DNA of 64,000 nt from an uncultured Desulfobulbaceae bacterium (GCA_945787445.1 CALZHT010000009.1:1-64000); one strand, 5' to 3'. Positions 48,287 to 58,445 are shown, counted from the first letter of the stretch. The notes: generated by a model not told the origin, from the sequence alone. Numbers and translations: made by a program.

Positions 48287-51200
48287 TCAGGTTTTCTCCT
48301 CTCCGGGGGTAATGCGGTAGAGCATCGTATATAAAACAGGGACGACCACCATGGTAAGGACGGTACCAAAAGCAAGACCCGCCATAATGGTTACCGCCAT
48401 GCCGATCCAGAAGACATCCTGCAGGAGAGGCATCACGCCGAGCACTGTGGTGGCTGCAGCAAGAACCACAGGCCGCAAGCGGGACATGGCGGCATCGATC
48501 ACGGAATCGTATTGGGCTTTGCCTAGGGCCAGATTGACGTTGACTTCATCAAGTAAAACAATGGCGTTCTTGATCATCATGCCGACAAGACTCATGGCAC
48601 CCAGAAGCGCCATGAATCCGAACGGCGCATTAAAACCCAATAACCCAATTATAATGCCGATCATGGCAAAGGGTATGGTCAACAAGATGACGATCGGTGG
48701 CCGGTACGCGTTAAACAGCATGACGATTATCAGCAAAATAATGATGAATGCCGGAACCATTCCCGGGATGAGACCTTTTTGCGACTTTGCCTGGTCTTCC
48801 GTAATACCGCCCCATTCCGCCTTATAACCGGGCGGCACTTTAATGGCTTCGACTTTTTCCTTGATGTTCTCCATCAGGGTCGGCAAGGTCACCCCAAGGA
48901 TTGGGTTGGCCTGCACGGTAATGGTGCGCCGGCGATCACGGCGATAAATCCTGGTCTCTTCCCACTCCACTTCCGTGCCGTCAATAACCTGAGCCATGGG
49001 TAAGGTGGCGGTTGAAAGTCCGGGGGAGACCTGCAAGACATCAAAAGATCCGAGGCTTGCCCGTTCATCTTCAACATTACGCATGATGATCGGCAACAGT
49101 TCGTCCTGTTCCCGATAGAGACCGATGGTACGGCCATCGTAGGCCCGTTTGGTTGCGTTGGCAATATTCTCTCGGCTGACGCCGGCCAAACGCGCCCGTT
49201 CCTGGTTGTAGACCGGAACCACTTTTGGCACTTTTTGCCGCCAATCTACCTGCATTGATCCGACGAAAGGTTCATCGCGCAGCACGTCCATGACGTCCTC
49301 AGCCAGTCCTCGTAACACTTCCGTTTCAGCGATGGCCGGGCCACTGATGCGATATTCGAAGGACCAGGTCTTGCTTGGTCCGACCCCGAACTTGCGCATG
49401 GGTACCATGGCATTGGGATAGTTCTCCGCAACCCAGGGGTTGAGTTCGGCAATCAGGCCGTCAATTTCGCGAAAATCGTTGAGGTTTACAATCAGCTGTC
49501 CGTAAGCCGGATTGCGTGATTCCGGTTCAACCGGCAGATAAAAACGGGGCGGGCCCGCTCCTATGAAGGTCGCCACGTTATCCACCCGTTCATCCTGAAG
49601 CAGTTTTTCTTCGAGCCGGGTCAGCTCTTCTGTCACCGATTCGATACGAGTTCCCTGTGGCGCATAGTAGTCAATCATGAACTTGCTCATGGATGAATCA
49701 GGGAAAAAGAGCTGTTCGATAAATCCGAAGCCGAGAAAAGAGGCGACCAGCAATCCGACCATTGCCATCATGAACAGCAGGCGAAAGCGAATGGCCTTCT
49801 CAAGAAAGGTTCTGAACATTACAAAGAACTTGCCGCCATATTCGTCGGAACCCTGTTGGTCCGGTTTCGGGTCCGGCAGCATATCAATGCACTTGATGGG
49901 AGTAAGGGTCATGGATATCACCCAGCTGACCAGCAGGGATATCCCCACCACCATGAGCAGGGAAAGACAATATTCACCGGTATTTTCCGGAGAGCCGCCG
50001 ATGGGGTAGAACGCCATGACCGCGACAATGGTGGCCCCCAGAAGCGGCATGGCCGGCCCACCGGCAGCTTCGATTGCCGCCTGCTTGCGGTCCATTCTTT
50101 TTTGCAGACGCACAACAAAACCATCGGCCACAACAATCGAGTTATCAACCATCATGCCGAGGGCAATGACAAGGGCCCCCAACGACATGCGCTGCAGATC
50201 GAAACCCATGAGGGCCATGACGATGAAGGTGCCAAGGATAGTCAAAATCAGATCAATGCCAATAAGGACCCCCATGCGCCAGCCCATGGCAGCGGCCAGC
50301 ACCACAAGGACAATGAGAACCGCTTCCGCCAGGTTAACGAAAAAACTATTAACCGACGATTCCACCACATCCGACATCCAATGGACCTGATGGGTTTCCA
50401 GTCCCACCGGAAGTTCGGCAACCAGTTCAGCCATACGTCTATCCACGGCTTTGCCCACATCAACGATATTGGCACCGGCAATATTGGTGATGGATAACGC
50501 CAAAGCCGGTTCGCCGTTCAAACGCATCAACGTCGGGGGAGGGTCTGCGTAACCACGCTTCACCGTACCGATGTCACGGATGCGGATTAACTCGTCAGCC
50601 CCTTGAAAAGATTTTCCACGACTGACATTCTGCATGCTGTCGATCAGGGAAGGGCGAATGGCCAGATCAGCAATATCTTCGGGCGAAAGGAACTCACCGG
50701 TGGGAGAGACCCGAGCTCGCATATCCTGGATATTGACACTGCCGGCATCAACCACCATGTTCTGCTGCTGCAAGGTATTCAAGATACTGGTGTCGGACAT
50801 GCCCAGTTGGGACAACTGACTTTCAGATGCTTCCAGGTAAATCACTTTCGGCTGTACCCCCCACAGTTCGACACGGGCAACGCCCTTTACCAGACTCAGT
50901 TCCTTTTTAAGGTCCTTGGCAGCTTTTTCCATTTCCGCATAGGTAAAGCCGTCGCCGGTGATGGCCATAAGCAGGCCGTATACATCGCCGAAATCATCAT
51001 TGACAATAGGCCGTTGGGCCCCGGGCGGCAGGGTATTTTCTACTTCGCGGATCTTGCGGCGCATCTCGTCCCAGACCTGCGGCAACTGGTCCGACCAATA
51101 CTGGGGCTTGATATTCACCCAGATCTGGGAAAAGCCCGGAGCAGAGAAAGAGCGGAGATAATCAAGCGGTTTGAGCTGTTGCAGGGCCACTTCAATCCTA

Positions 51201-51394
51201 TCGGTGACCTCCAGTTCCACTTCTGCCGCACTGGCGCCGGGGTATTGGGTAACTATGACCGCCGTCTTGATGCTGAATGCCGGATCTTCAAGCTGGCCCA
51301 GCGAGAAAAAACTTGCAATACCGGCCAAGACCAACAGAAAGGTGATAAAATATGTGACAGCCTTTTTCTCTATGGCTATTTTAGCGAGATTCAC
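48287..51394 (-). CDS. RND efflux permease
   Basis: 1035 aa; GQLEDPAFSIKTAVIVTQYPGASAAEVELEVTDRIE; GMMVDNSIVVADGFVVRLQ; MSLVGMMIKNAIVLLDEVN. Confidence 0.96.
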   Translation of the reverse strand: MNLAKIAIEKKAVTYFITFLLVLAGIASFFSLGQLEDPAFSIKTAVIVTQYPGASAAEVELEVTDRIEVALQQLKPLDYLRSFSAPGFSQIWVNIKPQYWSDQLPQVWDEMRRKIREVENTLPPGAQRPIVNDDFGDVYGLLMAITGDGFTYAEMEKAAKDLKKELSLVKGVARVELWGVQPKVIYLEASESQLSQLGMSDTSILNTLQQQNMVVDAGSVNIQDMRARVSPTGEFLSPEDIADLAIRPSLIDSMQNVSRGKSFQGADELIRIRDIGTVKRGYADPPPTLMRLNGEPALALSITNIAGANIVDVGKAVDRRMAELVAELPVGLETHQVHWMSDVVESSVNSFFVNLAEAVLIVLVVLAAAMGWRMGVLIGIDLILTILGTFIVMALMGFDLQRMSLGALVIALGMMVDNSIVVADGFVVRLQKRMDRKQAAIEAAGGPAMPLLGATIVAVMAFYPIGGSPENTGEYCLSLLMVVGISLLVSWVISMTLTPIKCIDMLPDPKPDQQGSDEYGGKFFVMFRTFLEKAIRFRLLFMMAMVGLLVASFLGFGFIEQLFFPDSSMSKFMIDYYAPQGTRIESVTEELTRLEEKLLQDERVDNVATFIGAGPPRFYLPVEPESRNPAYGQLIVNLNDFREIDGLIAELNPWVAENYPNAMVPMRKFGVGPSKTWSFEYRISGPAIAETEVLRGLAEDVMDVLRDEPFVGSMQVDWRQKVPKVVPVYNQERARLAGVSRENIANATKRAYDGRTIGLYREQDELLPIIMRNVEDERASLGSFDVLQVSPGLSTATLPMAQVIDGTEVEWEETRIYRRDRRRTITVQANPILGVTLPTLMENIKEKVEAIKVPPGYKAEWGGITEDQAKSQKGLIPGMVPAFIIILLIIVMLFNAYRPPIVILLTIPFAMIGIIIGLLGFNAPFGFMALLGAMSLVGMMIKNAIVLLDEVNVNLALGKAQYDSVIDAAMSRLRPVVLAAATTVLGVMPLLQDVFWIGMAVTIMAGLAFGTVLTMVVVPVLYTMLYRITPGEEKT

Positions 51395-51418
51395 AGGCGA
51401 GCCTCCTCGATCAACAAT

Positions 51419-52531
51419 TTACGGAAGAATGCGGACTTTCTGGCCTTCCACCAAAGTATTGACTCCCGCCGTGGCAATCCATTCGCCGGGATTCAGCCCC
51501 TTTACCAGAGCGCCGGTTTCAGTCATCTTGACCACCTCCACTTCACGTCCGGCAACCAGGTTGCTCTGCTCGTCAATGATCCATACCAATGATTTTTTCT
51601 GGTCTTCGCCTGCAAACAAAGCAGAAATGGGGATTTCGATTCCCGACTCTCCCATCTCCTTGGCAGCTTTGGATATCGCTTCTCTTTTGCCGCGTGCCCT
51701 CCCTGCCATGCCCGGCAGAATGGTAAATTCCTTGGCCTGGTCCATGATCAGGGTAACGGGGTAGGTACGTGTTGTTTTCGAAGCTTCCTTGCCGATCTCT
51801 TTGACCTTGGCCGGCAGTTCCGTGTCCGGGTGGGTATCAAAAACAACAAAGGCATCCATGACCTTGTCCGACGGCTGCATCAGGGTCTCCGGGACTTCCA
51901 CCGTAAACTCTATCTGTTCGGTGTTGACCAGCCGGATTATTTGCTGCATGGCCTGCACTTTTTCGAAGTTCTCCACAAATCTCTCGACCACTGTGCCGTC
52001 AAAGGGCGCCTTGAGATGCGTATAATTCAAATTGTCTTTCGCCTTTTCCACCGCAGCCCGAGCAGACCCCACCTGCGCCCTTGCGGTTTCGAGGTCCGAT
52101 TTACGCACATCCACCGAGGATTTGCTCACTGCACCGGGATCCTTTTTATAAACGCGCGCAACCCGATTATATTCCAATTCCGCCAAATCGAACTGGGAAA
52201 CGGCCTTATTCAATTTTGCCTCGGCATCCTGCAGTGCCACTTGAAAGTCACGCGGATCAAGCCGCGCCAGAAGAGTGCCTGTTTGCAAATCATCGCCGAC
52301 CTTCACTGCCATTTCCTTTAGGGTCCCGTTAACACGGAAAGAAAGGTTGGCTTCCTTGGCTGCTTTGGCCTGTCCCGGAAGCCATCGGCCGCCAAATGCT
52401 TTTTCATCCGCCAACCGTATGGCCTTAACCGGTCGAACTTTTTCTTGCTGAACTTCTTCCTTTTTGCCGCAACCCTGGAAAATGAGGAGGAGTAGCGACA
52501 GGGCCACCAGGCTTCTAACTGAAATATTCAT
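51419..52531 (-). CDS. RND periplasmic adaptor (membrane fusion protein)
   Basis: Lipobox LLIFQGC; LSFRVNGTLKEMAVKVGDDLQTGTLLARLDPRDFQVALQDAEAKL. Confidence 0.94.
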   Translation of the reverse strand: MNISVRSLVALSLLLLIFQGCGKKEEVQQEKVRPVKAIRLADEKAFGGRWLPGQAKAAKEANLSFRVNGTLKEMAVKVGDDLQTGTLLARLDPRDFQVALQDAEAKLNKAVSQFDLAELEYNRVARVYKKDPGAVSKSSVDVRKSDLETARAQVGSARAAVEKAKDNLNYTHLKAPFDGTVVERFVENFEKVQAMQQIIRLVNTEQIEFTVEVPETLMQPSDKVMDAFVVFDTHPDTELPAKVKEIGKEASKTTRTYPVTLIMDQAKEFTILPGMAGRARGKREAISKAAKEMGESGIEIPISALFAGEDQKKSLVWIIDEQSNLVAGREVEVVKMTETGALVKGLNPGEWIATAGVNTLVEGQKVRILP

Positions 52532-52727
52532 GACACACCTGTTTTGTAAATGGTGAAAGTAATAGGACTCTAAAATTTTTTCCTTGGATTCAATGATTTT
52601 CATTTTAATTAATCCATTAAACCTTCAGCTATGCTGAGGTCCAAGTTTTGCTATGCGTTATAGTGTGAGATTTTCAAAACAATTTACTCTTGTGATCATT
52701 TTTAAGCGTGCAACCTATATCAATTTG

Positions 52728-52792
52728 TTCTTTTTCTTTGCTTGCCCGAAAGAAAAAGAACCAAAAAGAAAGGGCAGCCGTTCACTTGGTCC
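52728..52792. repeat. Palindromic TTCTTTTTCTTT..AAAGAAAAAGAA repeat
   Basis: 12-bp perfect inverted repeat 52728-52739 / 52749-52760 followed by CCAAAAAGAAAGGGCAGCC. Confidence 0.6.
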
Positions 52793-52931
52793 CGCGTTGC
52801 GTGACTACCCGAAGTTTAAGCCCCCTTGCGGGGTGCTCAGACAGTCCTCGCGCTTAATCCGGCCAATTCTGTGCTGCTCGGCTGTGTGAAATGGCAATGA
52901 AAAAAGCTTGACTGCCGATATTTATTGCCCA

Positions 52932-52969
52932 TTTAGGGTAACATTTTATTCACCCTTTTTGGGGGTGGT
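52932..52969. repeat. Short dispersed palindromic repeat, copy 2 (TTTAGGGTnACATTTTAT)
   Basis: Similar to 16525-16565. Confidence 0.55.
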
Positions 52970-53023
52970 CGTTCGGACTTTATAGTTTCTAAAAAGGAAA
53001 CAAGGTCAGGAATGATCAAATCT

Positions 53024-54667
53024 TTACTCCTCCGATGAAGATTCCGGGAACCTGCCTTCTAAATATTTTCCCCAATTGGTGCGCTCTGCCATGACCTTTT
53101 TGGTATTTTCAGGGATAAAATCCTTTCCTTGCCTGATCTGCCAGCCTCCTCCCATGGCCTTATAAAGGGAAACGAGGCCCAGAGCGACATCACCACTGGT
53201 GGCGGTGAAAACATCCTGATCTCGGAAAAGAGCGCGTTGCGTGTCAAGAACACGCTGGTAATCCACCAGACCCTCACGATATTGAATAAGTGAGAGGTCA
53301 ACAGACCGTTTGGATGCTTTCACACCTTCGCCAAGGTATTTTTTTCTCACCTGATTGCGCAGGAAAGTAACGAGGCCGTCCTCGACTTCTTGCGCCGACC
53401 TGAGGACGGTTTCTTGATAGTTGACCACCAGTTCCTGGAAACGGGCATCCTGGACTCGAACCCTGTTCTTTAAGCGGCCGTAATTGAAAATATCCCAGGT
53501 CAGGGATGGTCCGCCAAACACTTCAACACTGTCCGAGCTGAAAAGATCGCCTAAATCGCTGCTGTCGCCACCGGCTTTGGTGATTGAATTTTCGGTTGTG
53601 CGCAAGCCGATGGTGCCGAATAGGGTAAAATGCGGATAGAGATCCGTCTTGGCCAAGCCGATTCGAGCACTTTGTGCGGCTGCCAGAAGCTCGGCTCGGC
53701 GGATGTCGGGCCGGCGCCGCAGGAGATCGGCAGGGATTCCCACTGCCACGTTGGGCGGGACTGCCGGGATGTTTCCCGGTCCTCCCAATAGACCATGCAA
53801 ATCCTGGGGCGGAATGCCCAACAAGATGCTGAGTCCGTTCTGGACTTGCCGGAGTTGCGATTCCAGCAGGGGTATCTCAGCCTGGGTGGACAGCATCAGA
53901 GATTTTGCCTGCTGCACATCAAGCTCGGTTACAAGTCCTCCCTCAAACTGGGCTTCGGAAATTTCCAGGGACCGTTCCTGGATAGCTACATTTTCCCGGG
54001 TTAGGCGGAGCCTTTCCTCAAAGGTTCTTATGAGTATATAGGTGCGGGCCACCTCAGCGGTAAGACTCACGAGAACGTCATCATAGTCGGCGATTGACGC
54101 CATAAGTTCAGCATCCGCGGCTTCCATGCCACGCCGGAATCTTCCCCAGATATCAAGCTCCCAGGCGGCATCAAAGCCAAGTTCAGCTTCATGGTAGTTG
54201 AGATCAGCGGCCGCGGAATTGGCCGAATTGCGGCTCGCACTGACGTTCGTATACTGGGCGCTCAGTTGTTGAAGTTGCGGATATCTATTCCCGCTGGCAA
54301 TGCCAAGCTGGGCGCGTGCTTCGAGGATTCGCAAGCCGGCGATCTGCAAGGTGAGATTTTGTTTGTATGCTTTGTCTATAAGGGTGTTGAGCACCGGATC
54401 GTTGAACACTTTCCACCATTCTTTAAGGACTACTTGTTCTGGTGAGATCTTGGCGTGTTCTGATTCGAGCCAATTCTCAGTGACAGAGACCTGCGGCTGT
54501 TGATAGTCCGGGCCAAGTGTCGTGCAGCCGGTTATTGTAACTAATGCAAGTAAATAGACCCATCTACCAAGGTTTACAGTTTTACAGATGAGTGCAGCAT
54601 TCTTTTTTCTGCTTGCTTGAGCAGAAAGTACCTGGCCGCAGGACTTGCCTAAAATCATATGCATCAT
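53024..54667 (-). CDS. RND outer-membrane lipoprotein, NodT/TolC family
   Basis: Lipobox TITGC followed by TTLGPDYQQPQV; VPPNVAVGIPADLLRRRPDIRRAELLAAAQSARIGLAKTDLYPHFTLFGTIG. Confidence 0.95.
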   Translation of the reverse strand: MMHMILGKSCGQVLSAQASRKKNAALICKTVNLGRWVYLLALVTITGCTTLGPDYQQPQVSVTENWLESEHAKISPEQVVLKEWWKVFNDPVLNTLIDKAYKQNLTLQIAGLRILEARAQLGIASGNRYPQLQQLSAQYTNVSASRNSANSAAADLNYHEAELGFDAAWELDIWGRFRRGMEAADAELMASIADYDDVLVSLTAEVARTYILIRTFEERLRLTRENVAIQERSLEISEAQFEGGLVTELDVQQAKSLMLSTQAEIPLLESQLRQVQNGLSILLGIPPQDLHGLLGGPGNIPAVPPNVAVGIPADLLRRRPDIRRAELLAAAQSARIGLAKTDLYPHFTLFGTIGLRTTENSITKAGGDSSDLGDLFSSDSVEVFGGPSLTWDIFNYGRLKNRVRVQDARFQELVVNYQETVLRSAQEVEDGLVTFLRNQVRKKYLGEGVKASKRSVDLSLIQYREGLVDYQRVLDTQRALFRDQDVFTATSGDVALGLVSLYKAMGGGWQIRQGKDFIPENTKKVMAERTNWGKYLEGRFPESSSEE

Positions 54668-54948
54668 TTGCCTCCGGATTGAGTATCGGTAATTGCGCGG
54701 CGATCCGCTGAAAAAGTCGTAGTATATTTTGGTGCTTTCATACCATACATTACCCTTTTGTAAAACCTGCCCGGATAAAGAGTCAAGCCATTGACGAAAG
54801 TTTTTTCAGATAAAGGTGGAACAAGTTATAATGGTTCTGGCCGGATCAAAAATGATCTGTGCCGATCCCAGCCAGGCGTATGTTTTGTAACCACTGAAGT
54901 TGACCTTGGGGTCCACTTCGCAGCGCTTGTTCAAATTTGGTTTATGTT

Positions 54949-55488
54949 CTATTTCAAAGGCGGAGGAGGAAAATTCTGCAGGATTTTTGCTGCCGCTTCC
55001 TTTATTTTTCTCTCCCTTTCTCCCGGGCTTGAAGCGCCCACTACACTTTTAGCCCAACCTCGCCAGAAAAGATGTTTTGCTTTGAAATCCACAAAATTCA
55101 AAACAAGAGCTCCTTCCCGATATTGATATATATCGAGTCCATCGCTCCCCCAAGATCGTCCATATGGACCGTAACCATATCCCAGATCCGTGACCCGCAC
55201 CTTATCCGTCATTCCAAGATGTATAGCTATCAAAAAATCGGGATTGTCTGAGGTCATCCGAAAGCCTTTGGCCGATAATTCCGCCTGTACCGCATCTTGG
55301 ATGCGCTGGACGATGCGCTGGTTACTTTCCGCTTTTTCAGCTTTGGGAAACCAGGCAAAGGTTTTGAACCTTGCGAAATCGGTTGTCGTCTCATAGTTAT
55401 ACTGCACGTCATAAACAGTGGAACAACTGATCGTAACAGCCATCAAGATGAAAGTAAGAAATTGAGGCAGGATTTTCATAAACACCAT
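54949..55488 (-). CDS. DUF4136 lipoprotein, copy 1
   Basis: Lipobox VTISC; YDVQYNYETTTDFARFKTFAWFP...GALVLNFVDFKAKHLFWRGWAKSVVG. Confidence 0.85.
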   Translation of the reverse strand: MVFMKILPQFLTFILMAVTISCSTVYDVQYNYETTTDFARFKTFAWFPKAEKAESNQRIVQRIQDAVQAELSAKGFRMTSDNPDFLIAIHLGMTDKVRVTDLGYGYGPYGRSWGSDGLDIYQYREGALVLNFVDFKAKHLFWRGWAKSVVGASSPGERERKIKEAAAKILQNFPPPPLK

Positions 55489-55733
55489 CGCTTGTCATTA
55501 GAATTGTCACATGTAATTTTAACTAAATTAATTATTTATAATGTCTTACGGAAAACAACTCGTAAAATTACTGGTTTTTCGCGGGAAATAAGGAGGGGGG
55601 AAGGGGGGCTTGGCGATTGGGAAATGGGGGGAGTAAAGGAGCCGTTTGTCCAAGGGTAATCATTATTACTAAAAGGACGCTTTTTAAATAGGTGTCATTC
55701 CAAGTCCGGGTCCTGATCGAGATATACTCAACA

Positions 55734-55767
55734 TGTCATTTCGAACGCATTGAGAAATCTTAAAACA
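55734..55767. repeat. GTCATTTCGA-type repeat, partial copy D
   Basis: TGTCATTTCGAACGCATTGAGAAATCTTAAAAC. Confidence 0.5.
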
Positions 55768-55820
55768 GAGGAGCACCGGTAGGGGACAATCAAGATTTTT
55801 CCTGGCAGACGAACGCAAAA

Positions 55821-56978
55821 TTAAAGACTTATTATATCCAATCGAGGATTGAGGTCTCTGAGGAATTGTTCGCAAGGAATACACGTAATTTCCTTAACAC
55901 GAAGTTTTTCTTTACCTCTGTAAAGCAAACAAGCTTGTGCTTCGGGATAATCTTCTTTAAAACTAAGTAAGCTTTTGAGCATCTTAGGTTGGATTTTAGC
56001 GGTGTTTTTTACCTCAATGGCAAAAAATGTGTCCGGCCCATACATGACAAAATCTACCTCATTGCCTGATTTGGTTCGCCAGAAATAAAGACTGCTCTTG
56101 TTTCCTCTATATCCGGCCCAGGCTCGAAGATGTTGCGCAACAAGACCTTCCAGCGCTGCCCCATCGATTTCGCTTGGACTGTCAAGTGGGCCGGCCGGCC
56201 TTAAGGAACGATAAACCCCTGCATCAAAATAATAAAATTTGGGGTGCGAAGTTACATGACGTTTGGCTCTTTTAGAAAAAACGGGCACTTTAAAAGACAA
56301 TAACAGATCTTCTAATATTGTCACATATCCTTCAACGGTTTTACGTTTTACCTGACACTCCCTGCTTATTTCAGCAAGGCTTAATACCGAACCGTGTGAA
56401 AAGCTAATGGCTTCAAGAAAACGGCTGAAATTTCCTATATTTCTTACCAACCCTTCCATTTGCACTTCTTCCTTCAAGTAAAGGGCTGCATAGGAATTGA
56501 TTGTCTCAAGAGGGTTGCGTGCCTTGATCACTAGAGGGACGAGCCCAATGGTGAGTGCCTCATCCAAAGAGAAATTTTTCCCAAGTTCTGCCGCCATAAA
56601 AGGATGCATTGTTTTAATAATTGCCCGCCCGGCAAGGAGGTCCACGCCTGCCTTTTTTAACTTTCTGGCGCTGGAGCCTGTGAGAATAAATTGTATGTCT
56701 CTGCGGTTTTCAATGAGTTGATGGACAACATCGAGCAGTACAGGCACTTTTTGTATTTCATCAATTATGATAACCGTGCCTTCAGGTTGGGCATTTTCCA
56801 GTTCAGTGAGACGTTCCGGCAAGGCAGAATATGTTCTAAAGATATCGGGTGCGAGAAGATCTATATACAATGCTTTTGAAAAATGTTGCTTGAGCCAGGT
56901 TGATTTTCCCGTTCCGCGCGGCCCGAACAGGAAAAAACTTTGGGACGACCCTTCAAAAAAGCGAGGCACTAATTCCAT
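55821..56978 (-). CDS. AAA ATPase with DUF4143 domain
   Basis: FFLFGPRGTGKSTWLK (P-loop), VIIIDEIQKVPVLLDVVHQLIE, FILTGSSARKLKK, C-terminal YFWRTKSGNEVDFVMYG..FFAIEVKNT nuclease-like region. Confidence 0.92.
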   Translation of the reverse strand: MELVPRFFEGSSQSFFLFGPRGTGKSTWLKQHFSKALYIDLLAPDIFRTYSALPERLTELENAQPEGTVIIIDEIQKVPVLLDVVHQLIENRRDIQFILTGSSARKLKKAGVDLLAGRAIIKTMHPFMAAELGKNFSLDEALTIGLVPLVIKARNPLETINSYAALYLKEEVQMEGLVRNIGNFSRFLEAISFSHGSVLSLAEISRECQVKRKTVEGYVTILEDLLLSFKVPVFSKRAKRHVTSHPKFYYFDAGVYRSLRPAGPLDSPSEIDGAALEGLVAQHLRAWAGYRGNKSSLYFWRTKSGNEVDFVMYGPDTFFAIEVKNTAKIQPKMLKSLLSFKEDYPEAQACLLYRGKEKLRVKEITCIPCEQFLRDLNPRLDIISL

Positions 56979-57197
56979 TTTTGCTTCCTTTTTGGAGTTT
57001 GCGTTGCCAAAATTATAGAAAGAAACTGCGGTGATGTCAATGGCTCAGATGAATAAAATTACACCGTATAAGTGGTGTAAGGGCCAGAGAATCCACTAAA
57101 AACTCAGAATATTTTCCTTTTTCGTGTCGCTCCCTGTATGCCGTTTCGCGCACTGATTGGTCTTTTGCGTGTGGTATTTGTTCAATCCAAATTTTTC

Positions 57198-57599
57198 TCA
57201 TTTAATCACGCTTGAGTGCTCGAGTTGCACCAATACATTACCGGCAGGGTGAATGACATAGACCAGGGTCATGGCCCGGCCTTTATTTGCCGCTGTTTTA
57301 TGGTAGGGGAGGGTGATCTCGGCTTTTCTTTTCATGCCTTCCTGATCTTTCCAGGTAACAATGGCATGCTTGCCAAGCAGGGGTTGCCCTGAGAAGCCTA
57401 TATTAAAGGACTTCCGGGGCAATATGAAATTGACTTTGCCCAGCTTGCCAGTGGGTTCATGCAAGACTCTCACATCGGTGATCGTCCCTGCTGTGGCGTT
57501 GCGCACAACCGCCCGGTCGAGCATCAGGTGTGGTGTCGCGCATCCTGTTAGGGCGAGGCTGAGGGCTAGGACAACAGTGTTATAGGTCAGGTGTTTCAT
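57198..57599 (-). CDS. Uncharacterised lipoprotein (133 aa)
   Basis: Lipobox LALTGC; beta-rich; start codon lies 3 nt from a MITE-like insertion. Confidence 0.7.
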   Translation of the reverse strand: MKHLTYNTVVLALSLALTGCATPHLMLDRAVVRNATAGTITDVRVLHEPTGKLGKVNFILPRKSFNIGFSGQPLLGKHAIVTWKDQEGMKRKAEITLPYHKTAANKGRAMTLVYVIHPAGNVLVQLEHSSVIK

Positions 57600-57602
57600 A
57601 TG

Positions 57603-57810
57603 CCTAAATTGAGCGTTTCAAATTTTGAAAAGGAATTTATTTTGTTTTTTATAAGGTACTTAATACTGATTTGCGTTTTCAAAAATTGAACTCTCCGGGA
57701 TTTTCGATTTCACCGAATTTGCTTTGTCAGAGAACATCCCGCATAGCCTACTATAGTGAAATGTCCTCTTTCGCACATCTTCGGCCAACTCGAAAATCGC
57801 TCAATTTAGG
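57603..57810 (+). mobile_element. MITE-like element, copy 2 (208 bp)
   Basis: Perfect 13-bp terminal inverted repeats CCTAAATTGAGCG / CGCTCAATTTAGG; ATATG direct repeats at 57598-57602 and 57811-57815. Confidence 0.9.
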
Positions 57811-57824
57811 ATATGCATATTGTC

Positions 57825-58445
57825 TTAGAAAGCTAAAATTAATCCCGAAAACATGGAAAACTGCCATAACATATCACCGCTTATGTGCACGGCACACCTG
57901 CCGTTACTGCAAAACACTGCGCCACTGCCGTCAAAGAGCGTCCCTAAAGCCCGTCCTTCAAGTCTGATGCCGATGCGATCCGTAAGAAATATTTTGGTAC
58001 CACCGCCCACACTGAGCGAAAATTTTGTTTCAGAATCACCCCCACTTTCAGGGTTCATATACGTTAGGCCAAGACCGCCGGACGCATAAGGGTATAGCTT
58101 GCCATACTCTTTTCCGTAAATTCCACCGATATGGAAGTAATCGATATCAAGATCAAACAGAGGATTACTGGTAAATAGCCCACTGTCGACAACCAACCTG
58201 GTGGGCTGATGGCTATAGAAGAATTCATACTGGGTGCCACTGACTGGAGTAAAACCAAGAATAATTCCGTAGCTTTCACTCTCATCAACATCCAGATTGG
58301 TCCCGGTTACCGAGTCTTCAAACCCACCCCCGAATGTATAGCCAAGAATGGGTGTTACTTCAAAGTCCGCGGCGTGAATTTCATGGAGCTGAGTAATTGA
58401 AATGAGGATATTCAAAGCTATAAATGCGAAAAGGGCTCTTCCCAT
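57825..58445 (-). CDS. Outer-membrane beta-barrel protein
   Basis: Signal peptide; FEVTPILGYTFGGGFE...LDYFHIGGIYGKEYGKLYPYASGGLGLTYM; beta-barrel pattern. Confidence 0.75.
   Translation of the reverse strand: MGRALFAFIALNILISITQLHEIHAADFEVTPILGYTFGGGFEDSVTGTNLDVDESESYGIILGFTPVSGTQYEFFYSHQPTRLVVDSGLFTSNPLFDLDIDYFHIGGIYGKEYGKLYPYASGGLGLTYMNPESGGDSETKFSLSVGGGTKIFLTDRIGIRLEGRALGTLFDGSGAVFCSNGRCAVHISGDMLWQFSMFSGLILAF

Noticed and set aside
49856-50497. 213-aa His/Asn-rich plus ORF
   Set aside because: Antisense of RND permease; His-richness is a by-product of the reverse reading.
50603-51592. 329-aa plus ORF opposite the RND permease and adaptor genes
   Set aside because: Long but spans two opposite genes and their spacer; composition is typical antisense.
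52653-52889. 78-aa plus ORF (FFFFACPKEKEPKRKG...)
   Set aside because: Explained by the palindromic TTCTTTTTCTTT repeat; not a credible protein.
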